Assembly (NCBI GenBank): GCA_020747015.1
Contig: JAGTJM010000143.1
Span: 1 to 26,280 of the forward strand
Length of the DNA: 26,280 nucleotides
Direction of reading: 5' to 3'
DNA from: Pyrenochaeta sp. MPI-SDFR-AT-0127
Taxonomy: Eukaryota > Ascomycota > Dothideomycetes > Pleosporales > Cucurbitariaceae
Positions within the stretch are counted from its first letter, which is position 1, and each line of letters begins with the position of its first letter. The notes beneath the pieces are model-generated. The model made no database searches, had not been told where the DNA came from, and saw only the letters and a list, made by a program, of their open reading frames with translations. Positions 19,307 through 26,280 of this stretch are shown piece by piece. The translations under genes and the position numbers were made by a program.

Positions 19307-19834
19307 TCACATCCCGTCAGTAAGCATAGCCTCGACCAATTGTACATGCCGATTCGCATTTGTTTCACTCCACTCAGTCTCGTAATTCAATCCATAAGGC
19401 CAGAAGTGTGAGCCGCCACAGTTGATCTTCGCGCTCGCGCCATCCCAGCTCCTCAATAATGGTAGTGCCGTTCTCCAGTCACCAGACGCACACTTTGTGT
19501 TGAAGGCTGCTGTCTGCCCTACACCAAGCGTATGGCTGATCTCATGCATGGCTGTGCGCTCTGTCATGTATGCCCGATTGGAGCCAAAACGTAGGTCGCC
19601 ATTGTACGATGCTTCGGCGGTGGGGACGCCGGGAGAGTAGTAGACACGAATAGTTTTATTGGCGTCAGAATATCTGTGGTAGCGAGTAACAGCTTTGTTC
19701 ATTGCCGCTTCGATTCTGGTATATGCATCCTGCTGATCGGCTGTGGGGTTTGCGACTTTCGAAAGGGCCCATGTCAATGTTGCGGAGCTAGTGCAGGCAT
19801 AAGCTGCGATGACAACGAGGGCTGATAGATGCAT
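19307..19834 (-). CDS. Small secreted HExxH metalloprotease-like protein
   Basis: Encodes 175 aa from the ATG at 19834; the open frame reaches 19903, but only the inner start gives a proper signal peptide (residues 1-19, hydrophobic core LSALVVIAAYACTSSA). The zinc-binding HEISH motif is at 97-101 and continues as HEISHTLGVGQ, so the metzincin third ligand position carries Gln instead of His or Asp. A conserved block GGSHFWPYGLNY at 140-151 with H143 may supply the third ligand (inference). C115 and C139 could form a disulfide. I recognise the segments RFGSNRAYM, HEISHTLGVG and FWPYGLNYETEWSE from a family of secreted fungal and bacterial proteins, sometimes attached to carbohydrate-binding domains; here the catalytic-like domain stands alone. 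No intron. A TATATATGTATA run about 120 bases upstream (near 19955) may be its TATA element. It faces the methyltransferase pseudogene tail to tail. Confidence 0.85.
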   Translation of the reverse strand: MHLSALVVIAAYACTSSATLTWALSKVANPTADQQDAYTRIEAAMNKAVTRYHRYSDANKTIRVYYSPGVPTAEASYNGDLRFGSNRAYMTERTAMHEISHTLGVGQTAAFNTKCASGDWRTALPLLRSWDGASAKINCGGSHFWPYGLNYETEWSETNANRHVQLVEAMLTDGM

Positions 19835-22045
19835 GTTGAACTGATGTAGGTCCTGGTTAATTTCAGTGCTGCAAGAAGTACCGATGTTGGTGAGATTGAC
19901 CAAAGATGCTGGTGCGATACAACAAGTACAACTGTTCTGTATGTGGATAACACACTATATATGTATACTTGATATAATTCACAAGTCAAAGCTCGGGGTA
20001 TCTCTCCTATTGCCTGCACGCCTTGTGATCGCCCTTATAGTCGGCCATATTGCCCAGTGTAGACCATTATTTAAAGCCTTATGTCGCAAGACGGCCTTTC
20101 TCTATCCCTGCCAATCACCGGGCTCATTTCATCATGGTTCATGCAACACCTGCCTGAACATGTTTGGTCCTCTATCTTTGTAGATTGGCTTGGCTATCTC
20201 GTGCGAATGTTGAAACAATCAGGGGTCGGAACTTTGATTGCAGATTCCCCACATTTCGGATATTTTCGTGCTTAGGCGAGGTCAACTGCCGGGTACCGGG
20301 GCATTTCTGCTTTGAGTGAGATTGCATGGAAGACAGTCTATGGCACGACCCATGTACGGTGGGTAACTCTAGCAAGATACTAGTCATTACTTTTTGGTAT
20401 TTGCCCGTTCACCATCCACTGTTTTGCCTGCGTCACAGACCACGATCACAATATCTACACTGCACATCTGCGATTTTCCATTAAACATCGGTGACCAAAC
20501 GGTGCTCCTTTTGTTTTCACTCTCAAATATTCTCTTTACTTCAACGAGAACTGCTCTTGAATATTAAGATAGGAACTAGTATTGTGGACTTCGGAACATT
20601 GCCTTTCTTGCTTTCCGGTACCGGCATAGTAGAGTAGCCGGCACATGAAGAAGAAATTCGAGGCTAGACACGAAAAGGCAATACCCTTAATCTTTTAGAG
20701 ACTTGTTTTATGAAAATGACAAATCAACAATCGATTGCTTCGGCGAAAACTGTATGTCTCGGTATCATTTCCTTCACATAGACTGCCAAGTTTACGAAGC
20801 AAGCAATGGGTGGGGTACTAGAAGCGCCAGTGACCTTTGGCTATGTATGGATAAGCAAGGTAAAGTGGGCACTATCGCCGAAACATGCATGCAAAGGTTT
20901 CCAATCCTATGTAGTTATTAGAGACGGACGAAACTTATGCCCTATGTGTTCGAATGTGTCAGCTGTTATATTATCTTTTAAATCTCAAAGAAAATGTAAA
21001 AAAGATAAACAGGCAGAAAGTGCGCTGGTAATTGTTAGTTTTATCTCTATCACATTTATAATTCTATAAAATATGCAAAGTTGTGCAACATTGCCTTAAC
21101 CAGTGTGTAGTATTGCTTATGTAGAACTTTCAAGCTTTCGCCCTCGTAGACGGGCTGATCGAGTATTTATATTTTATATCTTTCGAGAGATCACATATAA
21201 CGAACTATTTTCTAAAGCTTATTATAGGTTAGCAATACCTGATATTGAAGAATCTTGACATTTGGCACTCACTCCTAAGCTAAATTTTCTAGGTGCGAAG
21301 CAAGATGCCTGCTATAAAACAAAGTCGACAGTTGTAAGTTACTTAGCTCTGATTTGCGTATTTTGGAAAATTTCGAATGAAGAGGTATATTATTGAATAT
21401 TGTAGGATCTGTTACAATATGTGGAATATTATTATAAACTACCTTATAAACATTAGTGATATGAAGCTGTTCGGGGTTGTATAGTCATGCAAGCGTAATA
21501 TGTGTAAAAGGGTGCTTAATCCATGGGCCAATAAAAAGGTCGCATGAAGAGTTAGCTTAATGTTAGAAGCATGGGCAGATTTTAATGGGTGAGCCCCTTA
21601 ACCCCCTTTTTATGGGTTTAAAGTCTTCTTTTGATCTATTGTGCAACTTGGTTACGTCTTGAAAAGGAAGCTTACCGCATTTGAAGCGGGTAAGCTATAA
21701 TATGTTTTCTTTATTATAACTTTGCTTGCGCGAAGCTCCTAGTTACGTTTAGTTGATTATCCTCTATTCTGAAAGCCAACTGGGCGGGACATAGTGTTAT
21801 GTGCCGGACTTCAGTATAAATAATATGTTTTGCGTGATATATTGCAGTTCCATAGCTAAGTGGGTTTTGTAGCAGGGTTCACAAAATACTTGCACGATGA
21901 CTTATCGCTGCTACCACTCTTTTGCTCGCTCACTCATCTATTAGTTCCCAAATCTGCTTCGGCCCCTACAGGATTGAGGTTTGTACTTCTTGTATCCGCC
22001 TAAGATCGTGTTTAAATTGTTTAAATTTTTATCTGTAAATACTAT
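19835..22045. other. AT-rich gene-free stretch at edge of repeat block
   Basis: About 2.2 kb. The first few hundred bases are promoter and upstream flank of the metalloprotease-like gene. From about 20900 the sequence becomes AT-rich, with rising TpA and many stops in all frames. Open frames at 20703-20921 and 20806-21069 have no family resemblance. An open stretch at 21862-21998 (plus) reads as about 45 residues without a start or recognisable motif. I see no gene that can be supported. Confidence 0.5.
21669..21696. repeat. Hairpin-forming inverted repeat
   Basis: AGCTTACCGC and GCGGGTAAGCT pair over ten bases with one bulged G (21688) and a 7-nt loop. It stands alone in AT-rich non-coding DNA with no gene close by on either strand, so a role as a terminator or operator cannot be assigned. 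Confidence 0.5.
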
Positions 22046-22190
22046 AAGGTTCGTGGATATACTGTTAAGAACCGTCTAGGTCTGAAAGTCTTCGGTGCTA
22101 CTGTTCCACCTGAAATTATGTTGGTTAGTGAGACTTTTCATCTAGAATAGGTATAAATTTGCTTTTCAGGCTAAGAAAGCTATAAAATGA
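22046..22190 (+). pseudogene. Short spliced-looking coding remnant, unrecognised
   Basis: A frame reading KVRGYTVKNRLGLKVF then GATVPPEIML runs from 22046 to 22123. It is followed by a donor-like GTTAGT, a pyrimidine-rich CTTTTCAG acceptor at 22162-22169, and a short last exon AKKAIK with TGA at 22188-22190; the 46-nt intron keeps the frame. Upstream the same frame meets a stop at 22022-22024. The segment looks like the 3' end of a real gene cut off from its body, but I do not recognise the family. It may equally be chance. Confidence 0.3.
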
Positions 22191-22546
22191 ACGACTACGT
22201 AGGTAAACATGGCGTCGGCTTGACGTATATAAGCTGTCGTGCCCAGCCGTCTAGCCTTATTCGCCTCTCAAGCCTCCTCCTAGGTCAGGCCATTGGTTTA
22301 CTAATAACTAAGCGGGGAGCAGTACCCTTCACGGTAGTGTTTGGAGTTCGCGCAGCCGTTTATAATGCTGATATGCCGACTCAAGAGTCGTACTATAGTC
22401 AAAGATCTGTTTTGCGAAATTGGGCGAAAGATCGAACGATGTTAAGAAAGAACTTGAGATGAATATGAAGTACAGCGTCAGATATGGCACAACAGTAATG
22501 AATAGATTCAAGTTCGCTGAATTTCAATTCGAAAATTCTCTGGACT
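22191..22546. other. Gene-free stretch left of the pogo-type element
   Basis: A 91-codon open frame (22187-22462, plus) fills most of this stretch and overlaps the end of the preceding remnant by four bases. It has no recognisable motif. Nothing else is seen before the left terminal repeat of the transposon. Confidence 0.4.
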
Positions 22547-22573
22547 ACGCTAAATGGGTTTTGTTTGGGTAGC
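22547..22573 (+). repeat. Left terminal inverted repeat of pogo-type element
   Basis: The core GGGTTTTGTTTGGGTAGC matches the reverse complement of the right end (GCGTTTTGGTTGGGTAGC) at 16 of 18 positions. The outer bases ACGC..TA also align with a two-base gap. The exact outer boundary is uncertain by several bases. Confidence 0.65.
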
Positions 22574-22951
22574 ATCGTGCCCTTGATGCAAATAGGGTGC
22601 TACATTAGCCAAACTAAGACCGGCTTACTGTAAGTAAGAAGATCTTCACCCAGATTCGTGAGACTTTACGCCTACAGAGTGTGTCTGTGTTGTACCTAGT
22701 GGAAACAAGCTAGGTTCCCCTTATTCCTACGTAGGTTATCTGTACAGCGATTCATCGTTGCAGAGGCGTCTCTCCAATCCCGCATCTTGCCACAGTTGAG
22801 ACTTGCGTTTCCTTAATTGGAGGAGCCCTTAAGTACGCCCCACGGGAATCTAACCTTGGGGCTTTGAGTTATATTGCTGCCAAAGACCACCTCAACGCTA
22901 AATTTGCCACCGACCCATTTTTGCAACGCGATTTCTTCACACCACGACATA

Positions 22952-24201
22952 ATGTTAGTATATGGAGGATATGCAGACGTTGAGAAAAGAATTGAGAAGA
23001 TTTTGGCCAATTTTGATCCAGAAAAAAGGCCAAATTTTGTCCGCTTTATTACGCGATAATCATGTGCCTTATGACCGGCTACGTCGACGCTATGCAGGTA
23101 CTTTGTCAAAACAACAACGCCCTGGTACCGGTCAGGGGTTCAACGCCTCACAGGAGCTTGTTATAAGTGAATAAATCGACCGCTGTGACAAATTAGGCAT
23201 GAATCCTATGGTAAAGCAGCTGAATGGGTGATGCAAAACATCCTAGTTGCCGACGATCCGTCCGGCCATGCACCACTGGTCGGCCAGCATCTTATTACTC
23301 GCTGGATACAGCGCAATATGGATTGCAAGCACGTACACCAGAAGCGCCACGAACTCTAGCGGGTGGTCTGTAGTACAGAGTGCCTCTACCGCGAGCATTT
23401 TACTACGCTGAGGCAAGTCATCGAAGAGTACGCTATTCAGCCATCCGACTGCTACAATATGGATGAGACTGGCTTCCAAATTGGCGTAGGATGCAACCAG
23501 TGGGTAGCAACTAGAGATGACGGAGCAGTACTCCCACCGCTTCTAATTGCCCAAGGCGCCGTCCATATGGCCAGATGATATACCCATACTGGGCTACCTG
23601 ACTCCTACCCGTTGGGAGTAGGTGGCTCTGGCTATACCAATGATGAGATTACACTTGAATGGCTCAAACGTCTTGATCTACACTCTGCACCTTGCCGGCA
23701 AGGTGTCTGACGGCTACTTATATTTGACGGCTACGGCAGTCACTGTACGCTCGAATTTATCCAATATTGTGATCACCATAAGATTATTCCATTCACGCCA
23801 CCACCACATAGCAGCCAGCACTTTCACCCGTTGGGTGTAGTCTGCTTCCAAACATTCAAGTACTGCCACCGGCAAATGGTGGAGCAGGCTACTCGTACGG
23901 GCTGTACCCATCTTGACAAGCAGGAGTTCTTCCACGCCATAGATAGCATACGGGCGGCAACTTTTAAGCCAACAACTATACGCTCTGCATGGGGAAAAGC
24001 TGGTATATGGCCGTTCAATCCAGAGATTGTACTCCAAAATGTGGAGCAAGAGCGCCCAGCAACACCTCCACCACTCTCACCAGAAGCTACCCGCCACTTC
24101 CGTACGCCTATAATAGTCCGCTCTTATAAGCAGGCGCTCCGGAAGCTCTCACGGCGTATAAATAATGGTCAATCTATATACAAAGGTGTAGGAGTGCGCT
24201 A
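22952..24201 (+). pseudogene. Broken pogo/DDE_1 transposase
   Basis: The reading frame starts at the ATG 22952. The N-terminal part (YADVEKRIEKILANF...) is of the pogo helix-turn-helix type, shifts frame near 23055, and continues as DNHVPYDRLRRRYAG. The catalytic domain shows YNMDETGFQIGVG (first Asp codon 23462-23464) and LIFDGYGSH (second Asp 23726-23728). At the third acidic position, the usual PLD...F..FK motif reads PLGVVCFQTFK (Gly codon 23834-23836), so the triad is lost. In-frame stops occur at 23172-23174 (TAA), 23357-23359 (TAG), 23576-23578 (TGA, where the family has Trp) and 23708-23710 (TGA), plus a frame change near 23229. The intact C-terminal part (FHAIDSIRAATFKPTTIRSAW.KAGIWPFNP) is typical. 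Most stops fit C-to-T or G-to-A change. Confidence 0.88.
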
Positions 24202-24345
24202 AGCTTAGAGAAAGATTAGTAGATAAGATTAATCTCTAGCTAAGAAAGCTAACTTACGAAGTCTAAACTATATACCCTTAGGATTAGAGAATACTTAATC
24301 TAATCTAACGTGTTCTACCAGAAAGTGGGCCACACCACTTAGTAG

Positions 24346-24374
24346 GCTACCCAACCAAAACGCGTATAACGCGT
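24346..24374 (-). repeat. Right terminal inverted repeat of pogo-type element
   Basis: Reads GCTACCCAACCAAAACGCG on the plus strand, then TATAACGCGT. Its reverse complement aligns with the left repeat at 22547-22573. The element may end at ACGCG before the TA (24364-24367) or a few bases further out. Confidence 0.65.
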
Positions 24375-24520
24375 TCAACCTTAACAGCCTTAATACCTTA
24401 ACGCTAGCATATATTACCTTAAAGAGAGGGTAGAATAATTTTTATATTAGAATCCTCTTAATCTACACGTAATAAAAGTGAGTATTAGCTTACCTTATTA
24501 TATAAAGTCCCTTAAGTAAC

Positions 24521-24715
24521 TGTTACGATCCTCGTTTCAGGAGTAAGGACGCGTCTGACAGGGATACTCCGGGCCAACTATAAGTACCGCTGTAGGCGCT
24601 AATATAAGGCGAAGCCCCAGGTATGTAACCGCTCACTAGGCTAAGGACGAGCGCTTACTATATACGCGACAAGCGTAATAAGCGCTTACTATACGTGCGA
24701 CAAGCGCGACGAGTA
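24521..24715. repeat. LTR-like GC-richer island inside AT-rich block
   Basis: The segment begins TGTTACGATCCTCG, the TG start typical of LTRs, and is clearly richer in G and C than the DNA on either side. It retains CpA, TpG and CpG steps that the downstream block has lost. No matching CA end or second copy is visible in the window, so full LTR, solo LTR and other repeat remain open. Confidence 0.45.
24650..24706 (+). repeat. Imperfect direct repeat, 26 bases, period 31
   Basis: AGCGCTTACTATA followed by TACGCGACAAGCG (24650-24675) recurs at 24681-24706 as AGCGCTTACTATA then CGTGCGACAAGCG. Only the bases just after the shared 13-mer differ. The unit sits within the LTR-like island. Confidence 0.85.
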
Positions 24716-26280
24716 TATTATATATATAGATAAGAGTAGTATACCTTATAGTATATTATAATTAACCTTAAGTTATTATTAAATACTATTATTTAATACT
24801 TAGAACTACTTTAATAACTTATCTATCTCTACTTACTCTAACTAGAAGCTTACTAAGAAAGGGCTCCTTAGTAATACTAGCTACTTTATATTATAGCTAC
24901 TCTACTAAGGATACTAACCCCCTTTTTAATATTTTAATTACCCTTAAAATAAGTAATATTAAGATAGATATAGTAATCCCTAACTCTATAAGTATTACCT
25001 TAGGTAAGCTAAAAGGAAAAGCTCCTCTAATATATAATAGTAACTATAAGACTTTAAAGTTATAGTTACTTTAATATAATATCTACTTCTATATTAATAG
25101 ATATATAAGTAATAATAATAAAGTAGTACTTATTACTACCTACCTTATAGAAGAAGTACTAGAATAGATTAACCCCTATATTATAAAGTATATAGATAAT
25201 AATATAGTAGATATAGAAAATACTATAATATTTAAAAGCTAGGATAAGTTTAAAAAATAGATTAGCCTAGTATTTAGGCTATAAATAGAAAAACTAATTA
25301 TAGAATAAGGTATATAGATACTATAATAAAGAACTTCTATAGCTAATTATACTAATAAATTCTAATAATATACTACTATTATAGGATAGGATAATAATAC
25401 ACTAATATATATATTCTAATAGGGTCTAAAGCTATAGGTCTAGGAAGAACTTATATATATAGGCGTAACTATTAATATACTAGATAACCTTATAAAGGAA
25501 ATATAATAATATAGGTACTAGAGGGTTCTAAAATAGATCTAAGTGTAACTTAAAGGTATATAGAAGTGTATACTATAGTAGATAACTAAGAATACCTCTA
25601 TTCCTATAGGTCTAATATAGAAGGATAAGAAGAACTTATCCTACTATCTACTACTAAAGAACTATACTTATATATAGAGAAATAGGGGTAATAGGGCCTA
25701 ATTAAGATAGTATTAAAGGTAGGTCTAATATTCTCTAAATAAACCTCCCTTCTTATAGGAATATATATATATCTCTATTTCTATATAATATTTATTATAT
25801 TACCCCCTCCTTAGGAGAGATAGTCCCTATCTCTTAGGGAGCTAGAAGGGTAATATATAGTACTCTTAGATATCTTTCTTAATAGATTTTAAGTCTATTC
25901 TAAATTAATCTAAATTAGGGCTAACCTTAATTCTATACTTACCTTAGGTCTAAGTTACCTTTACCTTAAGTTAGCTATTTACTTATTAGTATAATTAAAA
26001 TAATCCTACTTACTATAGCTACTTTCTCCTCCTTATATACTACTTTCTATTATAAGAGCCTACGCCTAAATCCTATCTAATACTATTTCTTAGCTAACTA
26101 TTACTTAGCTATATCTATAATACCTATTTCTATACTTTCTAAGACTCTACCTATAGCCTATAGAGTTATTTATATATATATTATAAGGGCTTTAGCCTAT
26201 AGTAAAAATATTAAGTTTAGATTCTCTTTAGAGAGATCTAAGAAGTATATATATTATATATAAGGTAATAAGGTTTACTA
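24716..26280. repeat. RIP-saturated AT-rich repeat, runs off the window
   Basis: The sequence is dominated by TA, TAT and CTA. By eye, the 1440 bases from 24841 to 26280 contain one CpA, two TpG and two CpG dinucleotides, while CpT, CpC, ApG and GpG remain. This is the exact footprint of repeat-induced point mutation (C to T, mostly at CpA on both strands) taken to completion. No TGA stops can occur because TpG is gone; stops are TAA and TAG in every frame. A Gypsy gag relic is traceable inside it. Confidence 0.92.
25192..25520 (+). pseudogene. RIP-degraded Gypsy-type gag remnant
   Basis: In one frame the residues between stops keep the spacing of a retrotransposon gag domain: a segment like DKFKK.ISLVFRL, then a Leu..Arg-Thr-Ser..NYTNKF segment, then IIG.DNNTLIYIF..GLKL..EEL and a LDNLIKE segment near 25485. 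Stops (TAA/TAG only) fall where gag proteins usually have Gln or Trp, as expected from CAA, CAG and TGG after RIP. The frame is constant from 25192 to about 25520. Pol domains would lie downstream, beyond clear recognition or outside the window. Confidence 0.65.

Larger units (their letters stand above)
22547..24374 (+). mobile_element. Degenerate Fot1/pogo-type DNA transposon
   Basis: A broken transposase gene is flanked by imperfect terminal inverted repeats (22547-22573 and 24346-24374), giving a total of about 1.83 kb, the normal size for Fot1/pogo elements of filamentous ascomycetes (Molly of Parastagonospora is of this kind; close identity cannot be judged here). The right repeat is preceded inwardly by a non-coding tail of about 140 bases. 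A TA adjoins the GCG...core on the right, as expected for pogo target-site preference; on the left the flank is not a clean TA. The element is non-functional. Confidence 0.75.

Noticed and set aside
19835..19903. 23-residue N-terminal extension of the metalloprotease-like protein
   Set aside because: It would bury the signal peptide behind a polar segment; the ATG at 19834 gives a standard secreted precursor.
20637..21810. Inverted copies of CCGGCACAT (near 20638 and 21800) as ends of a further transposon
   Set aside because: Only nine bases match, no transposase or target-site duplication is seen between them, and a chance match is likely.
22187..22462. Open frame of 91 codons in the flank of the pogo-type element
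   Set aside because: No family resemblance and it overlaps the end of the preceding coding remnant; kept only as a note in the flanking stretch.
1..26280. tRNA genes, CRISPR arrays, telomere repeats, secondary-metabolite cluster
   Set aside because: No cloverleaf with T-loop GTTCGANNC, no regularly spaced repeats, no TTAGGG arrays and no backbone synthase were seen; the adjacent amidase, kinase-like and methyltransferase genes lack a biosynthetic core.

Overview
This is nuclear DNA of a filamentous ascomycete, most likely a Dothideomycete of the order Pleosporales. The signs are: genes with no introns or introns of 45-58 nt with GT...CTRAY...AG signals, a lone 5S rRNA gene between protein genes, a short 2EXR/F-box-like protein of the kind these genomes carry in many copies, a Fot1/pogo-type DNA transposon, and a terminal block with an extreme RIP (repeat-induced point mutation) signature. 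The order is inferred from overall character; no species call is made.

Layout. Positions 1-19.8 kb are ordinary gene-rich euchromatin: a 2EXR-like protein (12-653), a small three-helix membrane protein (1215-1616), mitochondrial ornithine acetyltransferase ArgJ (1930-3336) with a probable 5'-UTR intron, a complete 5S rRNA gene (3542-3660), a forkhead transcription factor of the FHA-less Hcm1/Sep1 type (5154-7421, minus), a three-exon secreted Thr-rich protein with a C-terminal Cys cluster (9529-10898, minus), a two-exon Mss116-type DEAD-box helicase (12109-13950, minus) divergent from an amidase-signature hydrolase (14353-16020), a membrane-anchored protein-kinase-like protein (16250-17497, minus), a decayed TPMT-type methyltransferase pseudogene (18267-19215) and a small secreted HExxH metalloprotease-like protein (19307-19834, minus).

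From about 20 kb the sequence becomes AT-rich and gene-poor. It holds a short unrecognised spliced-looking coding remnant (22046-22190), a broken pogo-type transposon of about 1.83 kb with imperfect terminal inverted repeats (22547-24374), a GC-richer LTR-like island with an internal direct repeat (24521-24715), and finally about 1.5 kb of nearly pure TpA-type sequence in which CpA, TpG and CpG are almost absent. Inside this last block a Gypsy-type gag reading frame can still be traced through many TAA/TAG stops. The window therefore runs from a gene island into an AT-rich repeat block, with the metalloprotease and the dead methyltransferase as the last genes before the edge.

The genes do not form a pathway or cluster. 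Two encode predicted mitochondrial proteins (ArgJ, Mss116-type helicase), two encode secreted proteins, and the rest are unrelated housekeeping or hypothetical genes. I see no clear case for a new multi-gene system. The most informative items are the freshly dead methyltransferase, the saturated RIP block with a GC-richer island inside it, and the predicted lumenal kinase-like protein.
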